Assembly (NCBI GenBank): GCA_902778175.1
Contig: CACYWT010000014.1
Location: 1 to 53,365 of the forward strand
DNA from: an uncultured Ruminococcus sp.
GTDB lineage: Bacteria > Bacillota > Clostridia > Oscillospirales > Acutalibacteraceae
Direction of reading: 5' to 3'
DNA length: 53,365 nt
Shown here: positions 30,663 through 39,321 of the stretch, in pieces
Numbering within the stretch: position 1 is the first letter of the stretch
Layout: the number at the start of each line of letters is the position of its first letter
The notes under the pieces: generated by a model
Databases searched by the model: none
What the model saw: the letters and a program-made list of their open reading frames with translations, nothing else
Told to the model about the DNA's origin: nothing
Program-made: the position numbers and the translations under genes

Positions 30663-32849
30663 TTATTCATGATTGTTTCTTCTGTTTCCTCTGAAGCCGC
30701 CGTTTCTGGGACCTGAGGGTCTTCTCGGGGGAAGCTCGTTTTCGGGTGTAAGTCCTTCAACCTCGATAAGTGCCTCACGGCGTGAAAGATTCAGTCTGCC
30801 CTTGTCATCTATGTCAAGAACCTTGACAATGATTATATCATCAACATTTACTACATCTGTAACTTTTTCTGTGCGCTTTACATCAAGCTGTGAAATGTGG
30901 CAAAGACCTTCCTTTCCGGGTGCGATTTCTACGAATGCACCAAACTCCATCAGTCTTGTAACGCGTCCCTTGTAAATTGCGCCCGGTTCGGGATCCTTTA
31001 CAATAGTATCAATGATAGCCATAGCTCTGTTGCAGCCCTCAATATCAAGACCGCTGACATATACATGACCGTCCTCTTCAATGTCGATCTTGACGTCACA
31101 TTCTGCGCAGATCTTCTGTATGACCTTTCCGCCGGAACCGATGACCTCGCGGATCTTGTCGATCGGAATAATAGTAGAGAGCATCTTCGGAGCATATTTG
31201 CTGAGCTCCTTGCGCGGCTCGGGAATAGCCTTGAGCATGACCTCGTCAATGATATAATCTCTTGCCTTGTGAGTCTTATAGAGAGCTTCCTTTACCATAT
31301 CGGGTGTAAGACCGCTGATCTTGAGATCCATCTGAATAGCTGTGATACCCTCGTGAGTACCTGCTACCTTGAAGTCCATATCTCCGAAGAAATCCTCAAG
31401 ACCCTGGATATCTACCATAGTCATCCAGCGGTCGCCCTCGGTGATAAGTCCGCAGGAAATGCCGGCAACCGGAGCCTTGATCGGAACACCTGCGTCCATA
31501 AGAGAAAGCGTCGAACCGCAGATGGAACCCTGTGAGGTCGAACCGTTTGAAGAAAGGATCTCGGATACAAGACGGATAGTATAGGGGAATTCCTCAACCG
31601 GAGGAATTACCGGAACAAGAGCTCTTTCTGCAAGCGCGCCGTGACCGATCTCACGTCTGCCGGGACCTCTTGACGGTTTTGTTTCGCCTACCGAGTAGGA
31701 CGGGAAATTATAGTGGTGGATATAACGCTTGCTGGTCTGGTCGTCGATACCGTCCATTGTCTGCTGATCGCTGACTGAGCCGAGTGTTGTGATGGTAAGA
31801 ACCTGTGTCTGACCTCTTGTGAAAAGACCCGAACCGTGTACTCTCGGCAGAACTCCTACCTCTGAGGCAAGCGGACGCATTTCGTCCATCTTTCTGCCGT
31901 CTACACGCTTCTGCTCGTCAAGGAGCCAGCGGCGTACAATAAACTTCTGTGTTTTATAAAGACATTCGTCGATCTTTGCTTCCTGCTCAGGATAGATCTC
32001 GTCGAATTTCTCATGAACCTTTTCGTAAACGGGCTTGAGTCTTTCCTCGCGGATATTCTTGTCATTCGTATCGAGTGCGAATTTGATATCCTCCATTGAA
32101 AATTCCTTGATAGCCTCGAACATATCATGATCCGGCTCATTGCTGGGATATTCAAATTTTGCCTTGCCGATCTCAGCCTGAATGCCCTTGATAAATTCGA
32201 TAATGCTCTGGTTAGCCTCATGACCTGCCATGATACCGCTGTACATAACATCATCGGGAACGATATCAGCTCCTGCCTCGATCATAGCGATACGGCTGTC
32301 GGTGGAAGCAACGGTAACTGCCATACGGGATCTTTCTCTCTGCTCCTTATTCGGGTTGATGACAAATTCATCATCAACAAGACCTACTGAAACAGCGGAG
32401 ATAGGACCGTTCCATGGGATATCGGAAATGCTCAGGGCAATTGATGTACCGACCATAGCGGCGATCTCAGGCAGACAGTCCGGATCGTAAGCCATTACCG
32501 TACATACGATGGAAACGTCGTTGCGCATATCCTTGGGGAACAGCGGACGTATCGGACGGTCGATAACACGGGAAACGAGGATAGCCTTTTCGCTGGGTCT
32601 GCCTTCTCTTTTACCGTAAGCGCCGGGGATCTTGCCGAGCGCATACTGTTTCTCTTCATAGTCAACTGAAAGCGGGAAGAAATCCACACCCTCTCTCGGC
32701 TTTGCGGAAGCTGTAACGGCAACATGGATAACTGTTTCGCCGTAGCGGACGAAGCAGGCGCCGTTTGCGAGCTGTGTTGTTTTACCGGTCTCTACAACGA
32801 GAGGTCTTCCGGCAAATTCTGTTTCAAATTTTCTGTAGTTTTCAAACAT
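30663..32849 (-). CDS. pnp: Polyribonucleotide nucleotidyltransferase (PNPase)
   Basis: 3'-5' phosphorolytic exoribonuclease, 728 residues. Two RNase PH domains are visible (first about 1-230, second about 310-550, with SNGSTSQGSICGSTLSLMDAG), followed by a KH domain (IGSGGKVIQKICAECDVKIDI) and an S1 domain (GAIYKGRVTRLMEFGAFVEI). The tail is Arg/Gly/Asn-rich (RRPSGPRNGGFRGNRRNNHE). GGAGGT lies seven bases before the ATG. It follows rpsO on the same strand in the classical order, with a palindromic repeat between them. Confidence 0.98.
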   Translation of the reverse strand: MFENYRKFETEFAGRPLVVETGKTTQLANGACFVRYGETVIHVAVTASAKPREGVDFFPLSVDYEEKQYALGKIPGAYGKREGRPSEKAILVSRVIDRPIRPLFPKDMRNDVSIVCTVMAYDPDCLPEIAAMVGTSIALSISDIPWNGPISAVSVGLVDDEFVINPNKEQRERSRMAVTVASTDSRIAMIEAGADIVPDDVMYSGIMAGHEANQSIIEFIKGIQAEIGKAKFEYPSNEPDHDMFEAIKEFSMEDIKFALDTNDKNIREERLKPVYEKVHEKFDEIYPEQEAKIDECLYKTQKFIVRRWLLDEQKRVDGRKMDEMRPLASEVGVLPRVHGSGLFTRGQTQVLTITTLGSVSDQQTMDGIDDQTSKRYIHHYNFPSYSVGETKPSRGPGRREIGHGALAERALVPVIPPVEEFPYTIRLVSEILSSNGSTSQGSICGSTLSLMDAGVPIKAPVAGISCGLITEGDRWMTMVDIQGLEDFFGDMDFKVAGTHEGITAIQMDLKISGLTPDMVKEALYKTHKARDYIIDEVMLKAIPEPRKELSKYAPKMLSTIIPIDKIREVIGSGGKVIQKICAECDVKIDIEEDGHVYVSGLDIEGCNRAMAIIDTIVKDPEPGAIYKGRVTRLMEFGAFVEIAPGKEGLCHISQLDVKRTEKVTDVVNVDDIIIVKVLDIDDKGRLNLSRREALIEVEGLTPENELPPRRPSGPRNGGFRGNRRNNHE

Positions 32850-32903
32850 GACTTTACCTCCATATTTTTTTGCAGAGGAGCCTGTGACATTTCGCGCAGG
32901 TTA

Positions 32904-32969
32904 TCAGTAGTCAGTAGACAATATTCAGTCTGAAAAAAGATTTTCTGAATACTCGCTACTAAATACTGA
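32904..32969. repeat. Imperfect palindromic element between rpsO and pnp
   Basis: Left arm 32904-32928 (TCAGTAGTCAGTAGACAATATTCAG... truncated here to its 5' and 3' parts: TCAGTAGTCAGTAG and TATTCAG) pairs with right arm 32945-32969 (CTGAATACTCGC through TACTGA), matching at 20 of 25 positions around a 16-base AT-rich loop. It looks like a small inserted palindromic repeat. On the minus strand the transcript would form a long hairpin between the two genes. Confidence 0.65.
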
Positions 32970-33035
32970 ATCCCTTTAAAAAAGTCTCAGGCGCCTCATA
33001 GTGATACTGATTTTTCTTTTAAAGAACTGAAACAA

Positions 33036-33057
33036 GGCAGTCTGCTGACAGACTGCC
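33036..33057 (-). terminator. Hairpin after rpsO
   Basis: Perfect 9-bp stem GGCAGTCTG (33036-33044) with CAGACTGCC (33049-33057), tetraloop, followed on the minus strand by the T-rich TTGTTTCAGTTCTTT. It is probably an attenuating terminator between rpsO and pnp. Confidence 0.65.
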
Positions 33058-33066
33058 CCGAAACAA

Positions 33067-33330
33067 TTATTTACGGATACCGAGTCTTGCGATGATTGAA
33101 CGATAACGCTCGATGTCAACCTTGATAAGGTAGTTGAGAAGGCTTCTTCTCTGACCGATCATCTTGAAAAGACCTCTTCTGGAGTGATGATCCTTCTTGT
33201 GGGTCTTGAGGTGCTCGGTGAGGTCAGCGATCCTCTTTGTGAGAATAGCGATCTGAACCTCGGGTGAACCTGTGTCGCCCTCGTGAGTAGCATACTCTTT
33301 AATAATTGCGTCCTTTTCTTCCTTCAGCAT
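33067..33330 (-). CDS. rpsO: 30S ribosomal protein S15
   Basis: Primary 16S rRNA-binding protein, 87 residues from [26 protein letters not shown], the usual length. The frame stays open 14 codons further, but AAAGGTGG lies eight bases before this ATG. Conserved [16 protein letters not shown] and RRSLLNYL are intact. It is transcribed from a strong promoter with a roughly 130-base leader and is followed by pnp. Confidence 0.97.
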   Translation of the reverse strand: MLKEEKDAIIKEYATHEGDTGSPEVQIAILTKRIADLTEHLKTHKKDHHSRRGLFKMIGQRRSLLNYLIKVDIERYRSIIARLGIRK

Positions 33331-33459
33331 TGTTTTATCCACCTTTACTGTAATATAGTTGCTTTTGCCCACTGCCGCAAGGGCATTATCCGGGTACGGG
33401 GCTGTGGACTCCCATACTAAGGCTTGTCCCCCGAACCGAGAACGGGCTCAACGAATATG
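33331..33459 (-). promoter_or_regulatory. Structured rpsO leader
   Basis: The stretch between the rpsO promoter and start is GC-rich, with complementary runs read on the minus strand (CGGTTCGGGG against CCCCGTACCCG, and short pairs around CCCTTGCGGCAGTGGG). S15 autoregulates by binding its own mRNA leader in several bacteria. This leader does not obviously match a class I know by sequence, so the call is inference. Confidence 0.45.
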
Positions 33460-33488
33460 ATTATAACATATAATTATCGTGTTGTAAA
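33460..33488 (-). promoter_or_regulatory. rpsO promoter
   Basis: Minus-strand TTTACA (33483-33488), a 17-base spacer ending TGT (extended -10), TATAAT (33460-33465). Confidence 0.8.
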
Positions 33489-33531
33489 GTTTTTTATTGA
33501 TTTTTTAGCCGTGTTTTTTTTTAGATGGGTA

Positions 33532-33560
33532 TTGAAAAAAGCTCCGCCGGATATTATAAT
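33532..33560 (+). promoter_or_regulatory. Promoter of the DUF1858 gene
   Basis: TTGAAA (33532-33537), a 17-base spacer, TATAAT (33555-33560). It is divergent from the rpsO promoter 44 bases away. Confidence 0.75.
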
Positions 33561-33593
33561 AGTATAGAATAAAATATGAAAGGAATGGAAAAC

Positions 33594-33797
33594 ATGGCTC
33601 AGATCACAAAGGATACTATTATAGGCGATATCCTTGATATCGACGAAACAACAGCACCAATCTTCCTGTCGATCGGTATGCACTGCCTCGGATGTCCTGC
33701 ATCAAGAGGCGAAACGATAGAGCAGGCTTGCATGGTTCATGGTGTGAATGCCGATGAACTGGTTGAAAAGCTCAACGCTCATATCGGCAATAAATAA
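33594..33797 (+). CDS. DUF1858 domain protein
   Basis: A 67-residue soluble protein, a stand-alone DUF1858 (hybrid-cluster-protein-associated redox-disulfide) domain. The signature GMHCLGCPASRGETIEQACMVHG contains the Cys pair CLGC, a possible redox disulfide or metal site. I take the ATG at 33594 because AAAGG lies ten bases upstream; two earlier in-frame ATGs overlap that site. It has its own promoter and terminator. The physiological role of this family is not known to me. Confidence 0.85.
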   Translation: MAQITKDTIIGDILDIDETTAPIFLSIGMHCLGCPASRGETIEQACMVHGVNADELVEKLNAHIGNK

Positions 33798-33802
33798 TCC
33801 GA

Positions 33803-33831
33803 AAAGCCGCAGGGTCTTACTCTGCGGCTTT
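33803..33831 (+). terminator. Terminator after the DUF1858 gene
   Basis: 10-bp stem AAAGCCGCAG (33803-33812) with CTGCGGCTTT (33822-33831); a short U-tract is formed by the end of the stem. Confidence 0.7.
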
Positions 33832-33856
33832 ATGATTGTATAATGAGGTGAAGAAT

Positions 33857-34564
33857 TTGTTTGAGCCTGATGAACGACTGGCGCTTTGCGCATCATTTGT
33901 AAGAGAAGGCGCAGCCGTAGCGGATATCGGTACGGATCACGCCTATCTTCCCGTCTGGCTTGTGCGCAGCGGAAAGATTCCCTCGGCTGTAGCGGCAGAT
34001 CTCAGGGAAGGACCGCTTGCGAATGCGCAGGCAAATATAGAAAGAAACGGTGTTTCCGACAGAATAAAAACCGTCCTTTCGGACGGGCTTGACAATATAG
34101 ACGAAAATGAAGCGGACGATATAGTCATAGCAGGAATGGGCGGAGAGCTTATCGCCGGAATAATCGGACGCGCATTATGGCTTCGGGATCCGTGCAAGCA
34201 TCTGATACTCCAGCCGATGACAAAGGCGGATTATCTCAGAAGATATCTCTGTGAAAACGGTTTTGCCGTAAAGGAGGAAAGGGCGTGTATCTCCCTCGGA
34301 AAAAGCTATTGCGTCATGCTGTGTGAATATGACGGAAAAAACAGGGAATGCAGTGACGAAACTGCGTATATAGGTCTGCTCAAAAATGACGGTTCCTATG
34401 AAGCAAAAAGATATATACATATGATAAGAGAAAAACTGATGAAAAAGATAAAGGGTTTCGGCAGCGATACACCGGAGTACTGTACGCTTGCCGGACTTAT
34501 TGAAAAATTCGGAAAAATGTCGGAAGGAGCGGAAAACAATGATAAGTGCAGGAATGATATATGA
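33857..34564 (+). CDS. trmK: tRNA (adenine22-N1)-methyltransferase TrmK
   Basis: SAM-dependent enzyme making m1A22 in tRNA D-arms, mainly found in Gram-positive bacteria. About 235 residues from a TTG start (MFEPDERLALCASFV), with GAGGTG six bases upstream. Motifs: SAM loop VADIGTDHAYLPVWL, DGLDNI, the catalytic-region IAGMGGELIAGII, and QPMTKADYLRRYL. The C-terminal helices form a coiled-coil arm. The Nif3-like gene overlaps its end by 26 bases, the usual TrmK-Nif3 pairing in Firmicutes. Confidence 0.93.
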   Translation: MFEPDERLALCASFVREGAAVADIGTDHAYLPVWLVRSGKIPSAVAADLREGPLANAQANIERNGVSDRIKTVLSDGLDNIDENEADDIVIAGMGGELIAGIIGRALWLRDPCKHLILQPMTKADYLRRYLCENGFAVKEERACISLGKSYCVMLCEYDGKNRECSDETAYIGLLKNDGSYEAKRYIHMIREKLMKKIKGFGSDTPEYCTLAGLIEKFGKMSEGAENNDKCRNDI

Positions 34565-35291
34565 TTTTATTGACAGCATTGCGCCGTTTGATACGGCTAT
34601 GGGCTTTGACAATGCCGGACTTCTTGTCGGGAGCCGTGATACTCAGAGCGAAAACGTACTCTGCGCCCTTGACGTTACAGGCAGCATAATTGACGAAGCG
34701 TCAAGGCTCGGAGCAAAAATAATCATTACCCATCACCCGGTAATATTCGATCCGCTGAAAAAGCTTGAGTCGGGAAGTCTTGTCTATCGTCTTGCTTCTT
34801 TGGGAATAACAGTGATATCGGCGCATACAAATCTTGATATCGCTCCCGGCGGAGTAAACGATACTCTTGCTGAGGCTCTCGGAGTAATAACGGAAGAAGG
34901 AACCGACGGTGACTGTATGCTCATCGGCAGGCTTGAAGAAGAAACCGATGCAAAGCTTTTTGCGCTCAGGATCAGAAATACTCTCGGCTGCTCCGGGATC
35001 CGATATAGCGAAAGAAACGGAAAGATCAGCACCGTAGCTGTTGCCTGCGGCGCAGGGGGAGGCTCTGTCTTTGCTGCTGCCGGACGCAGGGCGGACGCTG
35101 TGGTGACCGGAGAGATAAAGCATCACGAGATCCTTTTTGCGCATGAAAACAATATCGCTGTATTTGATACGGGGCATTTCCGCAGCGAGGATCTTTATAT
35201 AAACAAGCTTTGTTCGATACTCGGAGATCATTTTCAGCAGGCAAGGTTTTTAAAAGCAGAAAACGATACCGACCCTATGAAATATCTTTAA
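34539..35291 (+). CDS. Nif3-like dinuclear metal-centre protein
   Basis: A 250-residue member of the GTP cyclohydrolase I type 2/NIF3 family, forming hexamers with a two-metal site. Metal-binding motifs are FDNAGLLVGS, ITHHPVIFDPL and AHTNLDIAPGGVND in the N-terminal half, and GEIKHHE plus FDTGHFRSE at the C-terminus. GGAAGGAG lies nine bases before the ATG at 34539, inside the end of trmK. The biochemical role is unsettled in the family; conserved coupling to trmK is the main clue. Confidence 0.9.
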   Translation: MISAGMIYDFIDSIAPFDTAMGFDNAGLLVGSRDTQSENVLCALDVTGSIIDEASRLGAKIIITHHPVIFDPLKKLESGSLVYRLASLGITVISAHTNLDIAPGGVNDTLAEALGVITEEGTDGDCMLIGRLEEETDAKLFALRIRNTLGCSGIRYSERNGKISTVAVACGAGGGSVFAAAGRRADAVVTGEIKHHEILFAHENNIAVFDTGHFRSEDLYINKLCSILGDHFQQARFLKAENDTDPMKYL

Positions 35292-35294
35292 TTT

Positions 35295-35470
35295 ATAACC
35301 GCAAAGTATGACACCCGAGTCTCGCCTGCCGGCTCGGTCGGTGCTTCTGCTTCGCAGAGGTGTCCACTGGACACCCGCACCCTCTAAGGCGGCGGGTGTC
35401 ATATATCCGTTCCCACTGAACGACAGCAAGCCTACGGCTTGCCTTTGCTTGTTGAAAGCAAAGCTTTTAA
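35295..35470 (+). repeat. Dispersed hairpin repeat, copy 3
   Basis: It begins with the same ATAACCGCAAAGTATG as copy 2, continues with a linker holding GTGTCCACTGGACAC (palindromic, also in copy 2), and ends with the 76-base core 35395-35470. The core lacks 18 bases (AGTGGGAGTAAAAATCTC) that form the left arm and loop of the first hairpin in copies 1 and 2, so that hairpin is lost while the other two remain. It ends 33 bases before rqcH. Confidence 0.85.
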
Positions 35471-35503
35471 TATTCATTGCAAAATGAGTAAAGGAGACAA
35501 GTA

Positions 35504-37240
35504 ATGGCACTTGACGGAGTATTCTTACGACATATAAAAAAAGAACTGGAGCAGGAGCTTATTGACAGCAAGGTCGATAAGATATATCAGCCCTTCCGCG
35601 ATCAGCTCGTGCTGACCATGCGCTCAAGAGAAGGCAGCAAAAAGCTTCTGATCTCGGCGCGCGGCGGAAGCCCCAGGATCAATATAACAACAGCGACCCC
35701 GGAAAATCCGAAGGTGCCGCCTATGCTTTGTATGCTGCTGCGCAAGCGTCTTTCCGGAGCGAGGCTCAGATCTGTTTCCCAGCAGGGACTGGAGCGTATG
35801 CTGATGCTGGATTTTGAGGGTACGAATGAGCTTGGCGACAGTATCCGTCTTCGTCTTGCGGTCGAAATAATGGGACAGTACAGCAATATAATTTTCATAG
35901 ACGAAAACGGACTTATAATAGACGCCGTAAAGCGTGTCGATATGACAATGTCATCGCAAAGGCTTGTACTGCCGGGGATCAGATATGAGCTGCCCCCGAA
36001 ACAGGAAAAGCTTTGTATGCTCGACAGCGATGCCGGAGATATAATCCGCGCAGTAGAAGCGCTGCCCGGATCAAAGCCTCTGTCAAAGGCGCTGCTGTCG
36101 GTAATACAGGGTGTTTCTCCGATAATCTGCCGTGAGCTTGAATATCTGACCGGACGTGGCAGGGACGTTTTCAGCGATGGTCTTGATGAAGAAAAACGCA
36201 CAAGGCTCTCGTATTTTCTGAAAAGGGATATTGCTGCCGTCCGGGATATAAGCGGAGTACCGTGTCTTATAACCGATCCGTCGAACAGACCGATAGATTT
36301 TACATATGAGCATATACAGCAATACGGATCCGGACGTTCCCGTCAGGAAACGAAAAGCTTCTGCGAGCTGCTTGATCTTTATTATTCGCGCAGGGACAAT
36401 ATTGATGCGCTGCGCTCAAAATCCGAGGATCTTAACCGTCTGCTGTCAAATACTGCTTCCCGTCTGATAAAGAAAATGTATGCCCAGAATGATGAGCTTA
36501 AAGCCTGCGCCGACAGAGAGCATCTGCGTATCTGCGGAGATCTGCTGCAGGCAAATCTGTACCGTATAGAAAAGGGCGCTCAGGAATGTGAGCTGGAAAA
36601 TTTCTATGATGAAAATATGGCAAAAATAAAGATCAGGCTTGATCCGGCTCTGTCGCCGTCGGCTAATGCGCAGAAGTATTACAAAAGCTACCGCAAGGCA
36701 AAGACTGCGGAGCAGGTCCTTGCGCAGCAGATAGAAAACGCAGGCAGGGAGCTTGATTATATTTCATCTGTAATGGACAGTCTGAGCCGCGCCGAAAGTG
36801 TGCGCGAGCTTGACGAAATACGTCAGGAGCTGACGGACGAGGGATATATCAGAACACGCGGCAAGGCGCAGAAAAAGGACAAGCCGCTTCCGCCGCTGAA
36901 ATTCACCTCGGAAAGCGGATTTACCATTCTTGTCGGAAGAAACAACCGCCAGAATGACAGACTCACTCTGAAGGAATCGTCAAAGAATGATCTGTGGTTC
37001 CATACAAAGGATATTCCCGGATCTCATACCGTGATCGTGACAAACGGAAGTGAGCCTGACGAAAAGACCATTCTGTATGCGGCTCAGCTTGCGGCATATC
37101 ACAGCAAGGCGCGCGAGGCAGGAAAGGTCCCTGTGGATTATACAAAAATACGCTATGTCAGCAAGCCGCAGGGAGCAAAGCCGGGAATGGTTATCTATGT
37201 AAACCAGAAAACGCTGTTTGTAACACCAAAAAACGGATAA
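35504..37240 (+). CDS. rqcH: Ribosome quality control protein RqcH (NFACT family)
   Basis: Bacterial Rqc2/NEMF homologue that binds stalled 50S subunits and directs C-terminal alanine tailing of the nascent chain. The 578 residues show the NFACT-N domain (MALDGVFLRHIKKEL, ISARGGSPRINIT), helix-hairpin-helix and long coiled-coil regions (about 290-450) and the NFACT-R domain (FTILVGRNNRQNDRLTLK, DLWFHTKDIPGSHTVI). AAAGGAGA lies before the ATG. The nearest upstream feature is repeat copy 3. Older annotations call it a fibronectin-binding protein. Confidence 0.95.
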   Translation: MALDGVFLRHIKKELEQELIDSKVDKIYQPFRDQLVLTMRSREGSKKLLISARGGSPRINITTATPENPKVPPMLCMLLRKRLSGARLRSVSQQGLERMLMLDFEGTNELGDSIRLRLAVEIMGQYSNIIFIDENGLIIDAVKRVDMTMSSQRLVLPGIRYELPPKQEKLCMLDSDAGDIIRAVEALPGSKPLSKALLSVIQGVSPIICRELEYLTGRGRDVFSDGLDEEKRTRLSYFLKRDIAAVRDISGVPCLITDPSNRPIDFTYEHIQQYGSGRSRQETKSFCELLDLYYSRRDNIDALRSKSEDLNRLLSNTASRLIKKMYAQNDELKACADREHLRICGDLLQANLYRIEKGAQECELENFYDENMAKIKIRLDPALSPSANAQKYYKSYRKAKTAEQVLAQQIENAGRELDYISSVMDSLSRAESVRELDEIRQELTDEGYIRTRGKAQKKDKPLPPLKFTSESGFTILVGRNNRQNDRLTLKESSKNDLWFHTKDIPGSHTVIVTNGSEPDEKTILYAAQLAAYHSKAREAGKVPVDYTKIRYVSKPQGAKPGMVIYVNQKTLFVTPKNG

Positions 37241-37259
37241 AACAGAGGAGAGTGTATTT

Positions 37260-37691
37260 ATGTTTTTCGGAATTAATAAAAACGGGAAAGCAAGCGCTGA
37301 AAACTACGGGATAATTGAAAACTTTGAAAAGGTATCCCTGAAGATCATCGGTATGCGCGGAACAATTATATATGAACTGATATGCAGCGGAGATACCGTT
37401 GAGATAACAAATTATTCTGTACGTTATAATAACGGTAAGTCGGAAAATATTCCTGAGGACAGTGTTTCGTGCGACAGCGGAGCAGTCATCTCAAAACTGA
37501 ATGAATTAGGCGTCGCATCATGGAACGGCTTCAAAGGAAAGCATCCGAAAAATGTACTTGACGGCAGAATGTTTGATTTCACCGCATCTGTCAACGGAGG
37601 CAAAATGATCCGGGCAGAAGGGTCGGAAAATTTCCCTAAGCATTTTCATGATTTTACCGGATGGCTTTATGAAATTCTCAGAGAGAAATAA
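37260..37691 (+). CDS. Hypothetical protein downstream of rqcH
   Basis: I do not recognise this 143-residue soluble protein (MFFGINKNGKASAENYGIIE). The first half alternates in a beta-rich manner (VSLKIIGMRGTIIYELICSG, VEITNYSVRYNNG); the second has WNGFKGKHPKNVLDG and a His-rich FPKHFHDFTGWLYEIL. No signal peptide or membrane segment is seen. GAGGAGAG precedes the ATG, 19 bases after rqcH, so it is probably co-transcribed. The combination of aromatic and His residues at the end suggests a folded domain of an unnamed family. Confidence 0.7.
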   Translation: MFFGINKNGKASAENYGIIENFEKVSLKIIGMRGTIIYELICSGDTVEITNYSVRYNNGKSENIPEDSVSCDSGAVISKLNELGVASWNGFKGKHPKNVLDGRMFDFTASVNGGKMIRAEGSENFPKHFHDFTGWLYEILREK

Positions 37692-37760
37692 CTTGAACTG
37701 TCAATAAGCAGCTTATTTTGCCGTCTTTGCGGCGGCGTGTGAAAAGGGAAGTATAAGAAA

Positions 37761-39164
37761 TTGGAAACGGAAAGAAAAGAAAATCCGCTCGGCTATATGA
37801 GCATACCGGGACTTCTTGCCGGTTTTGCGGTGCCGAGTATAATAGCGATGGTGATAAGCTCACTGTATAATATCGTTGACCAGATATTTATAGGTCAGAG
37901 CGTGGGATATCTCGGAAATGCGGCTACAAACGTCGCTTTTCCGCTGACTACCGTATGCATGGCAATAACGCTGACAATAGCTGTGGGAACGGCGGCAAGG
38001 TTTTCGCTGTTTCTCGGTCAGAAAAAAGAACACGAGGCAGCCGGGGTAGTCGGAAACGGTCTGTGCATGATGGTACTTTTCGGAGCGTTGTATCTTGCTG
38101 TTATCCTGCTGTTCAATAAACAGCTGCTCATGGCATTCGGCGCAACGGACGCTATTCTTGATTATGCGATACAGTATACGGGGATAACTGCTTTCGGTAT
38201 GCCGTTCCTTATTATAATGAACGGAATGAGCAATATTGCCCGTGCTGACGGAAGCCCGTTATATTCTATGACGTCAATGATCATCGGCGCCGTCATTAAT
38301 ACGATACTTGATCCGATACTGATATTCGGTTTTGATATGGGCGTTGCAGGCGCGGCGATAGCAACTGTGGTGGGTCAGGTCATATCCTGCATTTATGCCC
38401 TGCTTTATCTGAAAAGGCTCAGGCGCATAACCCTGCATAAAGAGGATATCCGTCTTGTTCCTAAGCAGATGGCTGATACGGCGGCAATGGGAATGAGCAA
38501 CGGTCTGACTCAGGTTTCGATCACACTGGTCCAGGTGGTTATAAACCGCTCGCTCGTACATTACGGAGCTTTATCTCAGTACGGCGCGGATATACCTCTT
38601 GCGGCAAGCGGTATTGTAATGAAGGTCAACGCTATAGTTCTTGCGGTTATCATAGGAATGATACAGGGTATGCAGCCGATAATCGGCTATAATTACGGAG
38701 CAAAAAAATATGACAGGGTAAAGCAGACGTATAATATTGCAGTTCTGTGTGAGCTTGTGATAACCGGTGTGGCTTTTGTGGTATTTCAGCTTTTTCCTGC
38801 GCAGGTGCTGTCATTATTCGGCTCCGGCGAAAATGAGGAGCTTTATTATGAATTCGGGATAATGTTCATGAAAACCTTCCTGCTGATGCTGCCGCTCGCC
38901 GGAGTTCAGATGATATCGTCGAATATGTTCTCGGCTATAGGCAAGCCCCTTAAAGGAACGATACTGTCCCTGACAAGGCAGGTATTCTTCCTGATACCGC
39001 TGATGCTGATACTTCCGCTGTTTATGGGAATAAACGGTGTGATGACAGCGGCTCCCGTTGCGGATTCACTGTCGTTTGTCACGGTAATGATCTTTGTCAT
39101 ATTTGAAATGCGCAGCATGACAAAGCTGAAGGGGAAGATCAAAGGCAATAACGAACAAAGATAG
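37761..39164 (+). CDS. MATE-family efflux transporter
   Basis: A 467-residue multidrug and toxin extrusion type transporter with 12 predicted helices in two homologous halves. Typical segments: GFAVPSIIAMVISSLYNIVDQ in helix 1, IFIGQSVG, NGMSNIARADGSPLYSM and the second-half MIQGMQPIIGYNYGAKKYDR. The start is a TTG with AAGGGAAG upstream; an ATG 12 codons later lacks a ribosome site. Substrates (drugs, metabolites) and coupling ion cannot be told. Confidence 0.9.
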   Translation: METERKENPLGYMSIPGLLAGFAVPSIIAMVISSLYNIVDQIFIGQSVGYLGNAATNVAFPLTTVCMAITLTIAVGTAARFSLFLGQKKEHEAAGVVGNGLCMMVLFGALYLAVILLFNKQLLMAFGATDAILDYAIQYTGITAFGMPFLIIMNGMSNIARADGSPLYSMTSMIIGAVINTILDPILIFGFDMGVAGAAIATVVGQVISCIYALLYLKRLRRITLHKEDIRLVPKQMADTAAMGMSNGLTQVSITLVQVVINRSLVHYGALSQYGADIPLAASGIVMKVNAIVLAVIIGMIQGMQPIIGYNYGAKKYDRVKQTYNIAVLCELVITGVAFVVFQLFPAQVLSLFGSGENEELYYEFGIMFMKTFLLMLPLAGVQMISSNMFSAIGKPLKGTILSLTRQVFFLIPLMLILPLFMGINGVMTAAPVADSLSFVTVMIFVIFEMRSMTKLKGKIKGNNEQR

Positions 39165-39257
39165 CGCCGCAGATGCGCCGAATGTTATTTTGCGCGGAAG
39201 CAGCCGGCAGACGATCTCCCGGCGGTGCTGCCTGAAAATAAAATGCTCAAAAGAAAG

Positions 39258-39285
39258 CCCCTCCGGCAATAAGCTGTCGGAGGGG
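39258..39285 (-). terminator. Terminator of the glycosyltransferase gene
   Basis: Stem CCCCTCCG (39258-39265) with CGGAGGGG (39278-39285), followed on the minus strand by CTTTCTTTT. It may also slow transcripts arriving from the MATE gene. Confidence 0.7.
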
Positions 39286-39321
39286 TTGATCTGTTTATGC
39301 AATGAAGAATGATCATTTCGG

